DNA of 45,634 nucleotides from UM-FILTER-40-17 sp032251335 (GTDB lineage Bacteria > Bacteroidota > Bacteroidia > Flavobacteriales > Flavobacteriaceae): assembly GCA_032251335.1 (NCBI GenBank), contig JAVVDW010000019.1, positions 1 through 45,634 of the forward strand, read 5' to 3'. The position numbers were made by a program, and so were the translations under genes. The notes under the pieces are model-generated. The model saw nothing but the letters and a program-made list of their open reading frames with translations. It did not search any database and was not told the DNA's origin. Below are positions 23,523 to 32,800 of the stretch, piece after piece (the first letter of the stretch is position 1; every line of letters starts with the position of its first letter).

Positions 23523-26072
23523 CTATAATCCAAAAGAAAAATAATAGGTAAATTTAAAGGATAGATTGTCTTCAAAAGTAGGCAAACTGTTGGGTCCGTA
23601 TCTGTAGAACAAGCTCAGTCCAAATCCTTTAAAGATTTTATTGAGCTCAAAGCCCGACTCCATAAAACCGTCTTCAAGCGATTTAAAATTGATCCCCACA
23701 TGTTTGTCTTGGTCAGAAACATCTCCGATGGCTGCACGGGAAATCAGGATGAGTTCGGGTCTGAATTTGTCGGTAATATCAAACGGATTGAGCGCATGCC
23801 TGAGGTGCAAGGCACCAAATTTATCTGAAAAAAACTCTCCAAAGAACATGGTTTCAAAACTGTTTCGTCCAGTGACTGAAAAGCGTCCCATGAGTCGGTC
23901 GTCATTGGGGTTGTTGGGCGACATATGGTAGAGATGCGTCACCGGTAAATCGCCGGAGCCCCAACCGCCTTCAAACAAAAAAGTTGTTTTGGTATTGTTT
24001 AAATGCTTCCACTCGTGAAGAATTCTGCCTTCCGCCTTAAAAAAATTAAAATCGCCGGAAATAAAACCATCCACACTTTTGGTGAGTTGTAAAGAGAATT
24101 TCGGAAAACCTTGTTTTACCTCCAATTTTCCTTTATGCGTTTTGACAAACCGACTAAACGGATTGTACTGAAATGACCAGGTAGCCGTGCCCAATTTGAA
24201 AAAATTAAAAGCCGTTCCGTCGTTGATGAAGTTGTAGTCGAACTTGGTGAAGAAGTCGCCTTTGGAGATTTGAAACTTGGTGAACAAATGGGGGGTAATG
24301 TCATGTTCCACGTACGCGCTTAAAATCTGTGTGTCGTAAAAAAGTTCAATATTGAACAAGCGCGGCTCGAATAGGGAAAAAATACGTTGGTCTGTCAGGA
24401 AAACGGTGTTGCCAACTTCTTGCAAGTCGTCCACCCAACTCAACCCAACCCAAGTATTTGATTTGGGTTGCACCTTGTACGCGGCACCAAAACTGTATTT
24501 GAGTGCTTCGTCTTTAAAGCCATACACGCCGTAACCATCCAATCGAAAACGCTCTGAAAATTTTTCATTGGTGATAAATCCCAAACCGCTTCTAAATCCT
24601 TCAAAGTTGTTGTATTTGATGAGTGTACGCAAATCCCAATCTATGTATTTGGTTGGATACCAGCCTGCTAAAAGTTTTCGCCCCAGATTAATTTTACTTT
24701 CAATTTTCTGATCTAAGACCAAACTGTCTAAAAAAACATAGGTTTTTAAATCCCTTTCAGTAGCCGGTTTTGGTCTGATTTCTTTCCATTTTTCCGATGA
24801 CAGACGGTGTGCATCTTCGGTAAAGGTAATGTCGGCTTGAAGCCCTTTCATCTCCAAAGGCAAGTTTACTTTGAGCTCTGAAACTTGAGATAAGGCCTGA
24901 AAATACACAATTTTAGAGACACTTTCCAGCTTGCCTTCGTCGTCGGGTGCTTTTACAGAGACATCACCACTGAGTATTTCAATCCGTTCTTCGGGTTTGT
25001 CTTGTCTAATGACCAACTCTCTGTCTGAAGGGAACCACAAATTTAAGCTGTCTATAAACGTAAATTTTTGCGTGGCTTTGATGTCTATACCACTTGTGGT
25101 CGCCGTTTCTATCAGCGTGTTTTGTAAGCCTAAAGTAAGCGTATCAATATATAGAAGACCTTGAAGATTTCCGGGTCTTTTATAATCTTTTGGCATGAAG
25201 GAAACCACATATCCGGGTCTGCCATTTACCAAAACCGTATCCACAGTTCTGTAATTATACCTTCCCAAACCGGGCGAGGCATACGGATTGCTGTATTGGT
25301 TTCCCAACAGGCTCAGACGGTCGTTAAACCATGAGTTGCTCTGCAAATCAACAGCCAACACTTCGTAAATTGGCTCTTTAAAACCGGCCATTCTGTAGGC
25401 ACTGATTTGCTGTTTCTCTCCCTTGTTATGATTAAAATAAATGGTTGATAGTTTCTCACTCAGATAGAGGTGATTTTTCTGTAAATTTCTCACGAGCATG
25501 GCATCTGTAGAATCTGTCTGGCTCAGACGCTCTTGGTTATGAATGCTGTCTATGTGGCGTACCCACTTGTTTACCGTGTCTAAATCAGCCGAGATAAGTA
25601 TCTTTTCGTAGTTTTTATAACTGTATGAAGACAACACTTTTTTGGGATTATTGGCTTCCTTTTTGTCCAATGCTTTTTCTATAAGCGACCTTGCCGAATT
25701 GGCATTGCCAACAACGGTTACCTCGTTTAGTTTTTGCACATCGGGTCGCAAATCGATGCTGTAGAAACCGGTTTGCGGGGTTAGCGAAATATTTTGAGAC
25801 TCAAAACCAACATAAGAGACCTTTACTTCCTTGGTTTCGTTGGTCAGTGTAATTTCAAATTTGCCTTCCGCATCTGTGATGACGCTGATGCTGTTGTTTA
25901 CGAGGATCGTAGCAAACGGCAGCGGTTTATTTGTAACGGCGTCCTTTACAAATCCGATGATTTTATTTTGTGAAAAAACACTGAGCGACATTCCAAAAAA
26001 CAGGAGAAACGCCAGTGCTTTTTTTTGAAATAAAAACGGTATTATACACAAAGTATTTGAAGGAAGGCGCAC
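23523..26072 (-). CDS. DUF5686 outer-membrane protein with carboxypeptidase-regulatory-like domain
   Basis: An 849-residue exported protein. After the signal sequence (to about SVFSQ, residue 35) comes a CarboxypepD_reg-like beta-sandwich (IIGFVKDAVTNKPLPFATILVNN... to ISLTP), as found at the N-terminus of TonB-type receptors, and then the DUF5686 region. The last 300 residues are alternating aromatic strands ending FKFTYYFSFGL, typical of an outer-membrane beta-barrel with a terminal hydrophobic residue. The frame starts at a GTG directly after the frr stop; a TTG at 26051 is an alternative and there is no ATG before the signal core. It is the last gene of pyrH-frr-DUF5686. Its function is not established. 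Confidence 0.85.
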   Translation of the reverse strand: MRLPSNTLCIIPFLFQKKALAFLLFFGMSLSVFSQNKIIGFVKDAVTNKPLPFATILVNNSISVITDAEGKFEITLTNETKEVKVSYVGFESQNISLTPQTGFYSIDLRPDVQKLNEVTVVGNANSARSLIEKALDKKEANNPKKVLSSYSYKNYEKILISADLDTVNKWVRHIDSIHNQERLSQTDSTDAMLVRNLQKNHLYLSEKLSTIYFNHNKGEKQQISAYRMAGFKEPIYEVLAVDLQSNSWFNDRLSLLGNQYSNPYASPGLGRYNYRTVDTVLVNGRPGYVVSFMPKDYKRPGNLQGLLYIDTLTLGLQNTLIETATTSGIDIKATQKFTFIDSLNLWFPSDRELVIRQDKPEERIEILSGDVSVKAPDDEGKLESVSKIVYFQALSQVSELKVNLPLEMKGLQADITFTEDAHRLSSEKWKEIRPKPATERDLKTYVFLDSLVLDQKIESKINLGRKLLAGWYPTKYIDWDLRTLIKYNNFEGFRSGLGFITNEKFSERFRLDGYGVYGFKDEALKYSFGAAYKVQPKSNTWVGLSWVDDLQEVGNTVFLTDQRIFSLFEPRLFNIELFYDTQILSAYVEHDITPHLFTKFQISKGDFFTKFDYNFINDGTAFNFFKLGTATWSFQYNPFSRFVKTHKGKLEVKQGFPKFSLQLTKSVDGFISGDFNFFKAEGRILHEWKHLNNTKTTFLFEGGWGSGDLPVTHLYHMSPNNPNDDRLMGRFSVTGRNSFETMFFGEFFSDKFGALHLRHALNPFDITDKFRPELILISRAAIGDVSDQDKHVGINFKSLEDGFMESGFELNKIFKGFGLSLFYRYGPNSLPTFEDNLSFKFTYYFSFGL

Positions 26073-26636
26073 TTAAACGGTCATAATTTCTTTCTCTTTG
26101 ATCATCAGTGCTTCGTCCACTTTTTTGATGTACGTATCCGTCAAGCTTTGTATGTCTGCTTCGGCATTTTTACCCATATCTTCGGACAATCCTTCTTTTT
26201 CCAATTTTTTGACATCTGAGTTTGCATCTTTCCTTGCAGCACGCACGCTGATTTTGGCCTCCTCTGCTTCTGATTTTGCTTGTTTGACCAGATCACGGCG
26301 CCTTTCTTCTGTAAGTGGCGGCACATTTATGATAATGCTCTCTCCGTTATTCATCGGATTAAAACCCAGGTTGGCTACTATGATTGCTTTTTCGATAGGT
26401 TGCAACATAGCTTTTTCCCACGGCTGCACGGTAATGGTGCGCCCGTCGGGCGTATTGACGTTGGCTACTTGTGCCAAGGGTGTTTGCGCACCGTAGTAAT
26501 CTACAAAAACACTGCCCAGCATGGAAGGCGATGCTTTACCGGCGCGGATGTTTACAAATTGTTTTTCCAAATGCAAAATGGCTTGCTGCATGGATTCCTC
26601 GGTTGATTCGAGTATAAAAGTGATTTCTTCGTTCAT
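26073..26636 (-). CDS. frr: ribosome recycling factor
   Basis: A 187-residue protein that, with EF-G, splits the post-termination ribosome. Clear family segments are VNIRAGKASPSMLGSVFVDYYGAQTPL, VNTPDGRTITVQPWEKAMLQPIEKAI, NPMNNGESIIINVPPLTEERRRDLVK and the C-terminal helix KKLEKEGLSEDMGKNAEADIQSLTDTYI. Length is standard. It follows pyrH by 22 bases, the widespread pyrH-frr order, and the DUF5686 gene begins at the very next base after its stop, so translation is likely coupled. Confidence 0.98.
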   Translation of the reverse strand: MNEEITFILESTEESMQQAILHLEKQFVNIRAGKASPSMLGSVFVDYYGAQTPLAQVANVNTPDGRTITVQPWEKAMLQPIEKAIIVANLGFNPMNNGESIIINVPPLTEERRRDLVKQAKSEAEEAKISVRAARKDANSDVKKLEKEGLSEDMGKNAEADIQSLTDTYIKKVDEALMIKEKEIMTV

Positions 26637-26658
26637 ATTCTATCAATTTATACAATCA

Positions 26659-27366
26659 TTAAATAAAAACTTTGGTTCCTATATTTTCGCCGGAAACTAC
26701 TTTTTTGAGATTTCCTTTTTGGTTCATATTAAACACGATGATGGGCAAATTGTTTTCGTGACTTAAAGTAAAAGCAGTGGTATCCATCACTTTGAGTTTC
26801 TTGTTGAGCACCTCGTCGAAGGAGATACTTTCAAACTTAATGGCCTCCTTAAACTTCTCCGGATCCATATCGAAGACACCGTCCACCCTTGTGCCTTTTA
26901 AAATAACATCGGCATCAATTTCTATGGCGCGCAACACCGCGGCAGTGTCAGTAGTGAAATAAGGATTTCCCGTACCCGAACCAAAAATAACGATGCGCCC
27001 TTTCTCCAGATGTCTCACGGCCCTTCGTCGAATATAGGGTTCTGCTATGGCTTCCATTTTGATAGCCGTCTGCAAACGGGTTTGCAAACCGGCATCTTCC
27101 AGTGCACTTTGCAGTGCCAAACCATTGATTACGGTGGCCAACATACCCATATAATCGCCCTGTACCCTGTCTAAACCATTGCTAGCGCCCGAAACACCTC
27201 TAAAGATATTACCACCGCCAATCACGATGGCAATTTCAAATCCGTCCTCGATAATTGTCTTGATTTCGGATGCATAAAAAGAGAGAATCTTTGGGTCAAT
27301 ACCATATTGTCTTTCGCCCAACAAGGCCTCTCCTGAAAGTTTCAGTAATACGCGTTTGTAAGCCAT
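26659..27366 (-). CDS. pyrH: UMP kinase
   Basis: A 235-residue hexameric bacterial UMP kinase of the amino-acid kinase family, converting UMP to UDP with ATP. Conserved segments: KRVLLKLSGEALLGE (N-terminal Lys and Gly loop), IVIGGGNIFRG, DYMGMLATVINGLALQSALE, IFGSGTGNPYFTTDTAAVLRAIEI (UMP-binding) and KGTRVDGVFDMDP. Length is normal. It leads the leftward pyrH-frr-DUF5686 unit, and a -7 box lies 21 bases upstream. Confidence 0.98.
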   Translation of the reverse strand: MAYKRVLLKLSGEALLGERQYGIDPKILSFYASEIKTIIEDGFEIAIVIGGGNIFRGVSGASNGLDRVQGDYMGMLATVINGLALQSALEDAGLQTRLQTAIKMEAIAEPYIRRRAVRHLEKGRIVIFGSGTGNPYFTTDTAAVLRAIEIDADVILKGTRVDGVFDMDPEKFKEAIKFESISFDEVLNKKLKVMDTTAFTLSHENNLPIIVFNMNQKGNLKKVVSGENIGTKVFI

Positions 27367-27387
27367 ATTGAATCTTTAAAAGTTGTG

Positions 27388-27395
27388 CAAATATA
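27388..27395 (-). promoter_or_regulatory. -7 box of the pyrH operon
   Basis: On the minus strand the sequence TATATTTG fits TAnnTTTG exactly and precedes the pyrH ATG by 21 bases. No convincing -33 TTTG is seen. Confidence 0.5.
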
Positions 27396-27519
27396 ACAAA
27401 TACGCCTTTGGATATCCGCTTTATTTATGAAATCGTTATTGATTTATCTTGAAGCCTACTTGGAAAGTGTTTTTCCAGCTTTTAACGAGATACATGTTAG
27501 GGGCGTCGTGTTATGAGTG

Positions 27520-28091
27520 ATGAATGTTGAAGATGCTGAAACGAGTTCAGCATGACAAAAAAAGCTGTCACCCTGAACTTGTTTCAGGGTCTTGCCCCTC
27601 GACTGCGCTCGGGGTGACAATCCCTTGAGTGAGATGCTGAAATAAATTCAGCATGACAGGTTGGGGGGATTCAGCATGATAGGTTGTTGGGATTCAGCAT
27701 GATAGTTCGTTGGGGTTCAGTATGACAAGTTTATCAGTTTCGTAAATTTTGATGATGGACAAACCAATAACGTATAACACTAATGCCTCTTGGCTTTTGG
27801 CTAATACCTCCAAACAAATAACGAATAACCAATAACGTATAACAATTAACCCTGAACTTGTTTCAGGGTCTTGCCCCTCGACTGCGCTCGGGGTGACAAT
27901 CCCTTGGGTGAGATGCTGAAATAAATTCAGCATGACAGGTCGGTGGGTTCAGTATGATAGTTCGTTGGGGTTCAGTATGACAAGTTTATCAGTTTCGTAA
28001 ATTTTGATGATGGACAAACCAATAACGTATAACTCTAATGCCTCTTGGCTTTTGGCTAATGCCTCCAAACAAATAACGAATAACCAATAAC
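27520..28091. repeat. nested palindromic repeat block
   Basis: The 750-base gap between pyrH and the CBM9 gene holds a tandem duplication. Copy 1 starts at 27570 and copy 2 at 27849 (279 bases apart at the left end, 255 at the right end), and they are nearly identical. The difference is one internal unit of about 24 bases (GATTCAGCATGATAGG-type) present only in copy 1. Each copy contains hairpins ACCCTGAA/TTCAGGGT and ATGCTGAA/TTCAGCAT, a CCTCGACTGCGCTCGGGG motif, and short AATAACGTATAAC-like tandems. No gene is seen. Confidence 0.85.
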
Positions 28092-28116
28092 TACTTTGAA
28101 TGCTGCATCAACGCCC

Positions 28117-30321
28117 TCAAATATTCAACCAATACGTTAATTTAACACTAAGAGAACGGTTTTTTGGCGCGATGGTTTGTGTGAAATAGTTGTCGTTATA
28201 AACAATAAAAAGGTCTGAAAGTTGGGCAAAGCGCCATTGCAATCGGGAATTGACACCCAAGTTGTCGTCTCGGTTGCTGTATTGCACCAAGGTTGTCCAG
28301 AAAACAGATTTGGAAAAAGTAACTTCGAAACGCGGTTCTACCGTCCAGATACTGGCGCTTGGGAATCCTTCGGCGAGTTCAATTCTCCGGTAATCCAAAG
28401 TGAGTGTACCCGAAAAATAGGGCTGTATGCGGTAGCGGATGTCGCCTTCTATGGTGTATTGTTCGCCGTTAAAGAAAGTACCGATGCCGGGATTGATGTT
28501 GAAAGAAAACGTTTTTCTTCGATCCGATTCATATTCCACTTCAAAGGAATCGTATCTGTAACCTCTATTGGCATCGAGCTCTCTGGCTCCATCAGTGCCG
28601 GTGGGATCAAAAGGTTCGTCTAAAAACACAAAAACATTGTTGATACGTGCGCTAAAATTAGATTGATTTAAAAACTCGATGCGATATCGGGTGCGCAGGG
28701 TATAATCTGTATTTTTATAGTCTAAATCCGGGCGCCAAATATACGTAGGTGAAAATTCCAAGGAATGGTTGTTGATTTTGCTTTTTTCGGGCCAAAAAAC
28801 CCGCTCGATGGACGGATTTACAGATATGACATCGTTGCGGGTAACAAAACCCAAATCGGCTTGAAAGTCGGTGCCGACGTAGCGACTGAATAGGTTTGCA
28901 TTCCACTTCCGGGAGTTGTATTCGAGATTGAGCCCGCCTGATAAATCGTCGTTATCTGTTTCGGGTGTAAAAGATTTGTGCAAATAGGCAGAACCCTCCC
29001 AAGTATTGTCGGCAGAAGCCAAATTATAGTCGAAGCCCACCACGCGGTTGTACCTTTCGGAATCTTCCAAAAAATCAGGATCGTCAAAAGTTTCTCGGTT
29101 TACTACGATCATACCTACGTTAGAGCGTGCAAACACCTTTTTTTGCAAGACAAAAACGGTGTGGTTGTTGCTGGCAATTTCATTGGGGATATCTTCCTCA
29201 GTTTGCACATTTAAAAATCCAATCCGCCAATCCGTTCCTATTTTACCACTAAGTCGAAGCCCGGCAATAATATCATTTTGTATCGTATTCCCGTCTTTAT
29301 CAGAAGCAATGCCGATGCGCCTTGAGAAGAATGGATTGGCATTGAAACTATTTCCGAAATCGCCAAAAAGATCGTTATTGTCAATAAAGAATTGTCGCCG
29401 TTCGGGCAGCGAAATTTCAAAACGTGTGGTGTTGGTTACCAAATTGTCATTTTCTACCTGCGAAAAATCCGGATTGATAGTAAGATCTAGGTTGAGGCTG
29501 TTGGTGACAGATATTTTTGCATCACCGCCAATTTTTCCATTGACGCGGCTGTCATCTTTTTCAAAATCCTTCAGTCCATATGAGGTTACATAAGGGATCA
29601 GAGCCAATGGCGTTCGTGAACGGCCCAGTGGTTTTTCAAAAACCATATCGCCCATATACGCCAAACCAAAAATGCTTTGGTTTTGCGGAATATTAGCCCA
29701 CGTAGAGGTTTCATTACTTTGGGTGTCAAAGCGGTAACTGTTGAAACGCCATTTGGTTTCACCGTCTTTAAATTTGAAGGAGGTAAGCGGTATTTCTATT
29801 TCAGCCGTATAGCCGTTTTCGGTAAGGCGGGTTTCAGATTTCCATTTGATATCCCAAGCCGTGCTAAATCCGCTGTTGTTGGCACCACCTCCGGAAATGA
29901 GTGCTTCGCGCATCACACCAAGCGGATTGATGCCAAAAAGAAAGGCGTTTGTGCCGTCGTTAAAAGTATCAAAAACCAAGCTGATGTTGTCGTTTCCACC
30001 GGCACGAAAGTCGCGTTGTAAAGAAGGAATGACAAAATCATTTCCCGAACTGAAAATTTCAATACCGATGTAAAGCGAAGTATCGTCATACAAAAAACGA
30101 ATATTGGTTTTTTGATCCGCTTTGGCGGTATCCGAGGGGAAAAATTGCCAAAAATCAGAAGCACTTTCAGCGATAGACCAGATTTTTTCATCTAAATTGC
30201 CATCCAAAGTGATACTTTCATCTATGTGACGAACTGTAAATTGTCTTTCGGAATTTTGAGCGTAAGGAATAAAATAGAACAGGAGGAGAAAAACGGTTAT
30301 TTTGAGTTGGGGTTGCTTCAT
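28117..30321 (-). CDS. CBM9-like / DUF5916 outer-membrane protein
   Basis: A 734-residue exported protein. A signal peptide (to about FIPYAQ) is followed by a carbohydrate-binding family 9-like domain (about 30-215: HIDESITLDGNLDEKIWSIAESASDFWQFFP..., RFLYDDTSLYIGIEIF, YTAEIEIPLTSFKF), the usual start of the CBM9/DUF5916 family. The remaining 500 residues are beta-strands typical of an outer-membrane barrel, with strongly periodic aromatic residues and a final KLTYWLNI. The ligand is unknown; a role in glycan or metal-complex binding at the surface is only a guess. It is a single-gene unit with a possible -7 box right at its start. Confidence 0.85.
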   Translation of the reverse strand: MKQPQLKITVFLLLFYFIPYAQNSERQFTVRHIDESITLDGNLDEKIWSIAESASDFWQFFPSDTAKADQKTNIRFLYDDTSLYIGIEIFSSGNDFVIPSLQRDFRAGGNDNISLVFDTFNDGTNAFLFGINPLGVMREALISGGGANNSGFSTAWDIKWKSETRLTENGYTAEIEIPLTSFKFKDGETKWRFNSYRFDTQSNETSTWANIPQNQSIFGLAYMGDMVFEKPLGRSRTPLALIPYVTSYGLKDFEKDDSRVNGKIGGDAKISVTNSLNLDLTINPDFSQVENDNLVTNTTRFEISLPERRQFFIDNNDLFGDFGNSFNANPFFSRRIGIASDKDGNTIQNDIIAGLRLSGKIGTDWRIGFLNVQTEEDIPNEIASNNHTVFVLQKKVFARSNVGMIVVNRETFDDPDFLEDSERYNRVVGFDYNLASADNTWEGSAYLHKSFTPETDNDDLSGGLNLEYNSRKWNANLFSRYVGTDFQADLGFVTRNDVISVNPSIERVFWPEKSKINNHSLEFSPTYIWRPDLDYKNTDYTLRTRYRIEFLNQSNFSARINNVFVFLDEPFDPTGTDGARELDANRGYRYDSFEVEYESDRRKTFSFNINPGIGTFFNGEQYTIEGDIRYRIQPYFSGTLTLDYRRIELAEGFPSASIWTVEPRFEVTFSKSVFWTTLVQYSNRDDNLGVNSRLQWRFAQLSDLFIVYNDNYFTQTIAPKNRSLSVKLTYWLNI

Positions 30322-30325
30322 TTTT

Positions 30326-30333
30326 CAAAAATA
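30326..30333 (-). promoter_or_regulatory. -7 box adjoining the CBM9 gene start
   Basis: TATTTTTG on the minus strand fits TAnnTTTG exactly, and only four A residues separate it from the ATG at 30321. If used, transcription would begin at or near the start codon. No -33 TTTG is evident. Confidence 0.4.
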
Positions 30334-30440
30334 ATAGAAGTTTGGGGTTTAAATTTATATGATTGACATTTTTTTTTGATAAGATTAACAATTGAATGAT
30401 AAAACAAGAGATATTAACTTCAAGATGCTTCGACTAATAC

Positions 30441-31091
30441 ATGTTAAAAAGCGATAATATGGTTCAACGGTACAAACGATTTTTATGGATGGAGATGTTT
30501 TTTCTTTTCGTGCTGGGGCCTGTTATGTTGCTGTTTGATATTTATCCGGTTGTCAAAATTGTGTCTGTTTTGATAGGCTTAAGCTATGTGGTGGTGCTCA
30601 TTTTTAAGAGTAGAAAGCGCATCAGAGAAACCAAAAAACGTCCAAACTGGCAAAAATTTTGGCGAAGCACAGGTCTAAAATTTTCCACTATAGCCGTGGG
30701 TTCAATCATCGCACTCGGCTTGTATCAACCCGATTTGCTCTTCAAAATTGTTCGAGAAAAACCCTGGGTTTGGGTTTCCATTTTGTTTGTGTATAGTATT
30801 GTATCTGTCTATCCGCAGGAGGTTTTGTATCGGGTTTTCTTTTTTTCGAGATACGAAATTCTTTTTTCAAACAAGCGGCTGCTTCTTTTTATCAATGCGT
30901 TTTTGTTTTCTTTGGCGCATATCATTTTTTTAAATGTTTTTGTGCTTTTGGTCACCTTTGTAGGCGGTTTGTTGTTTGCTTACACCTACCACCATACGCG
31001 CTCAACCTCTATGGTTTTTTTGGAACACACCATTTACGGCTATTGGATATTTACAGTGGGCATGGGCGGGTTGTTAGGTTTTCCAACCTAA
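30441..31091 (+). CDS. CPBP family intramembrane glutamic protease
   Basis: A 216-residue polytopic membrane protein of the CAAX protease and bacteriocin-processing (Abi/CPBP) family. The motifs are PQEVLYR (E127, R131, with Q in place of the first Glu), FSLAHIIFLN (H160) and LEHTIYG (H196), in the expected order in successive membrane segments. Family members cut membrane peptides or prenylated proteins; the substrate here is unknown. A second in-frame ATG at 30459 is also a possible start. It is a single gene between a divergent gene and lpd. Confidence 0.85.
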   Translation: MLKSDNMVQRYKRFLWMEMFFLFVLGPVMLLFDIYPVVKIVSVLIGLSYVVVLIFKSRKRIRETKKRPNWQKFWRSTGLKFSTIAVGSIIALGLYQPDLLFKIVREKPWVWVSILFVYSIVSVYPQEVLYRVFFFSRYEILFSNKRLLLFINAFLFSLAHIIFLNVFVLLVTFVGGLLFAYTYHHTRSTSMVFLEHTIYGYWIFTVGMGGLLGFPT

Positions 31092-31120
31092 AGCATATCT
31101 AATTTTTCGATTAACATTCA

Positions 31121-31128
31121 TACCTTTG
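31121..31128 (+). promoter_or_regulatory. -7 box of lpd
   Basis: TACCTTTG matches TAnnTTTG exactly, 34 bases before the lpd start codon, in the gap after the CPBP gene. A -33 element is not convincing. Confidence 0.45.
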
Positions 31129-31162
31129 TCAAGCATTTTTACAAATTATAAAATTATCTTTC

Positions 31163-32569
31163 ATGAGTTCTTTTGATGTTGCAATTATAGGTTCAGGACC
31201 CGGCGGCTATGTCGCGGCTATTCGTTCGGCTCAATTGGGTTTTAAAACGGCTATTATAGAAAAGTATCCTACGCTGGGCGGCACTTGCCTCAATGTAGGT
31301 TGCATACCTTCCAAAGCGCTGCTCGATTCTTCGCACCATTACCACGACGCGGTTCATCATTTTAAGGAACACGGTATCGATTTGCCCGGCGAGGTCAAAA
31401 TCAATTTGGAGCAAATGATTTCGCGCAAACAATCGGTTGTCGATCAAACTTGCAGTGGCGTGAAATTTCTGATGGATAAAAATAAAATCACCGTTTTTGA
31501 AGGTCTTGGTAGCTTTCAAGATGCGACACACATCAATATCCTTAAAAACGATGGAGAGACTGAAACCATCGAAGCCAAACATATCATCATCGCCACGGGT
31601 TCAAAACCCGCGTCACTACCTTTTATAGAAATAGACAAAGAGCGCATTATCACATCAACGGAAGCGCTTAAACTAAAAGAAGTGCCCAAGCATTTGGTCA
31701 TTATTGGCGGTGGGGTGATTGGACTCGAACTCGGACAAGTCTATCTTCGTTTGGGCGCACAAGTATCTGTGGTAGAGTTTTTAGACCGCATTTTGCCCGG
31801 TATGGATGGTGCCCAATCAAAAGAAATGACCAAGGTGTTGAAAAAACAAGGCATGAAATTTTATACAGGTCACAAAGTGAAATCGGTTTCCAGAAAAGCA
31901 GATGAAGTTTTGATTCAGGCCGATGACAGCAAAGGAAATACGGTCGATTTTAATGCTGATTACTGTTTGGTTGCCGTTGGAAGAAAACCATATACGGAAG
32001 GTTTAAATCTGCAAGCCGCCGGAGTAAAAGTTTCCGAACGCGGACAGGTGGAAGTGAACGCACATTTACAAACCAATATTTCCAATATTTATGCCATAGG
32101 CGATGTCATCAAAGGAGCCATGTTGGCGCACAAGGCAGAAGAAGAGGGTGTTTTTGTAGCCGAAACTTTGGCCGGACAAAAACCGCATATCGATTACAAC
32201 TTGATTCCGGGCGTTGTGTACACTTGGCCGGAAGTGGCCTCTGTGGGTAAAACCGAAGAGCAACTCAAAGAAGCGGGCGTAGCCTATAAAAGCGGTCAAT
32301 TTCCCATGCGTGCCTTGGGAAGATCACGCGCGAGTATGGATACAGACGGTTTTGTGAAAATACTGTCTGATGCTAACACAGATGAGGTTTTGGGCGTTCA
32401 TATGGTGGGCGCACGTGTGGCTGATTTGATTGCCGAAGCCGTTACAGCCATGGAGTTTAGAGCTTCCGCCGAAGATATTTCTCGTATGAGCCACGCACAT
32501 CCAACCTATGCGGAAGCCGTCAAAGAAGCCGCATTGGCGGCTACAGAAAACAGGGCATTGCATGTGTAG
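31163..32569 (+). CDS. lpdA: dihydrolipoyl dehydrogenase
   Basis: A 468-residue flavoprotein, the E3 subunit of 2-oxo-acid dehydrogenase and glycine cleavage complexes, reoxidising dihydrolipoamide with NAD+. The FAD loop is VAIIGSGPGGYVAAI (6-20), the redox disulfide is C42/C47 in GGTCLNVGCIPSKALL, the NAD loop is LVIIGGGVIGLELG, the second FAD motif is IYAIGDVI, and the C-terminal His-Glu pair lies in SHAHPTYAEAVKEAAL. Length is normal. No other complex subunits are adjacent, so the gene is free-standing. Confidence 0.97.
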   Translation: MSSFDVAIIGSGPGGYVAAIRSAQLGFKTAIIEKYPTLGGTCLNVGCIPSKALLDSSHHYHDAVHHFKEHGIDLPGEVKINLEQMISRKQSVVDQTCSGVKFLMDKNKITVFEGLGSFQDATHINILKNDGETETIEAKHIIIATGSKPASLPFIEIDKERIITSTEALKLKEVPKHLVIIGGGVIGLELGQVYLRLGAQVSVVEFLDRILPGMDGAQSKEMTKVLKKQGMKFYTGHKVKSVSRKADEVLIQADDSKGNTVDFNADYCLVAVGRKPYTEGLNLQAAGVKVSERGQVEVNAHLQTNISNIYAIGDVIKGAMLAHKAEEEGVFVAETLAGQKPHIDYNLIPGVVYTWPEVASVGKTEEQLKEAGVAYKSGQFPMRALGRSRASMDTDGFVKILSDANTDEVLGVHMVGARVADLIAEAVTAMEFRASAEDISRMSHAHPTYAEAVKEAALAATENRALHV

Positions 32570-32694
32570 CATTTTGTGATTGCCGAATGCGATAAGGCTT
32601 CTTATTGTCATCCTATGCACAGTCAAGAAGGTTATTTTAGCGTGAATATTTTTCCGGACGGTAAAATCTAAATCGATTCTTTATCGCTTTTTCA

Positions 32695-32775
32695 CACTTA
32701 AATCACACTTGTTTTCCCAAATCTGATAAGTGTTTGTTAAGTGCGTCGTTTTGCAAACGTATTTCTTTATCTTTG
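32695..32775 (+). promoter_or_regulatory. promoter and phased half-site array of the gamma-synthase gene
   Basis: A perfect -7 box TATCTTTG is at 32768-32775. Upstream, two CACTT half-sites start 11 bases apart (32695 and 32706) and are mirrored by two AAGTG half-sites, also 11 bases apart (32728 and 32739). The outer pair extends to CACTTAA/TTAAGTG and the inner to ACACTT/AAGTGT. The one-turn phasing and dyad suggest a binding site for two dimers of a regulator. An RNA hairpin is the alternative. Confidence 0.5.
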
Positions 32776-32800
32776 CCATTGAAATTAACAGAAATCAGTT

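Noticed and set aside
27520..28091. possible CRISPR array or coding remnant in the repeat block
   Set aside because: Units vary in length, are nested and palindromic, and lack unique spacers of constant size; the open frame at 27694-27933 is made of repeats.
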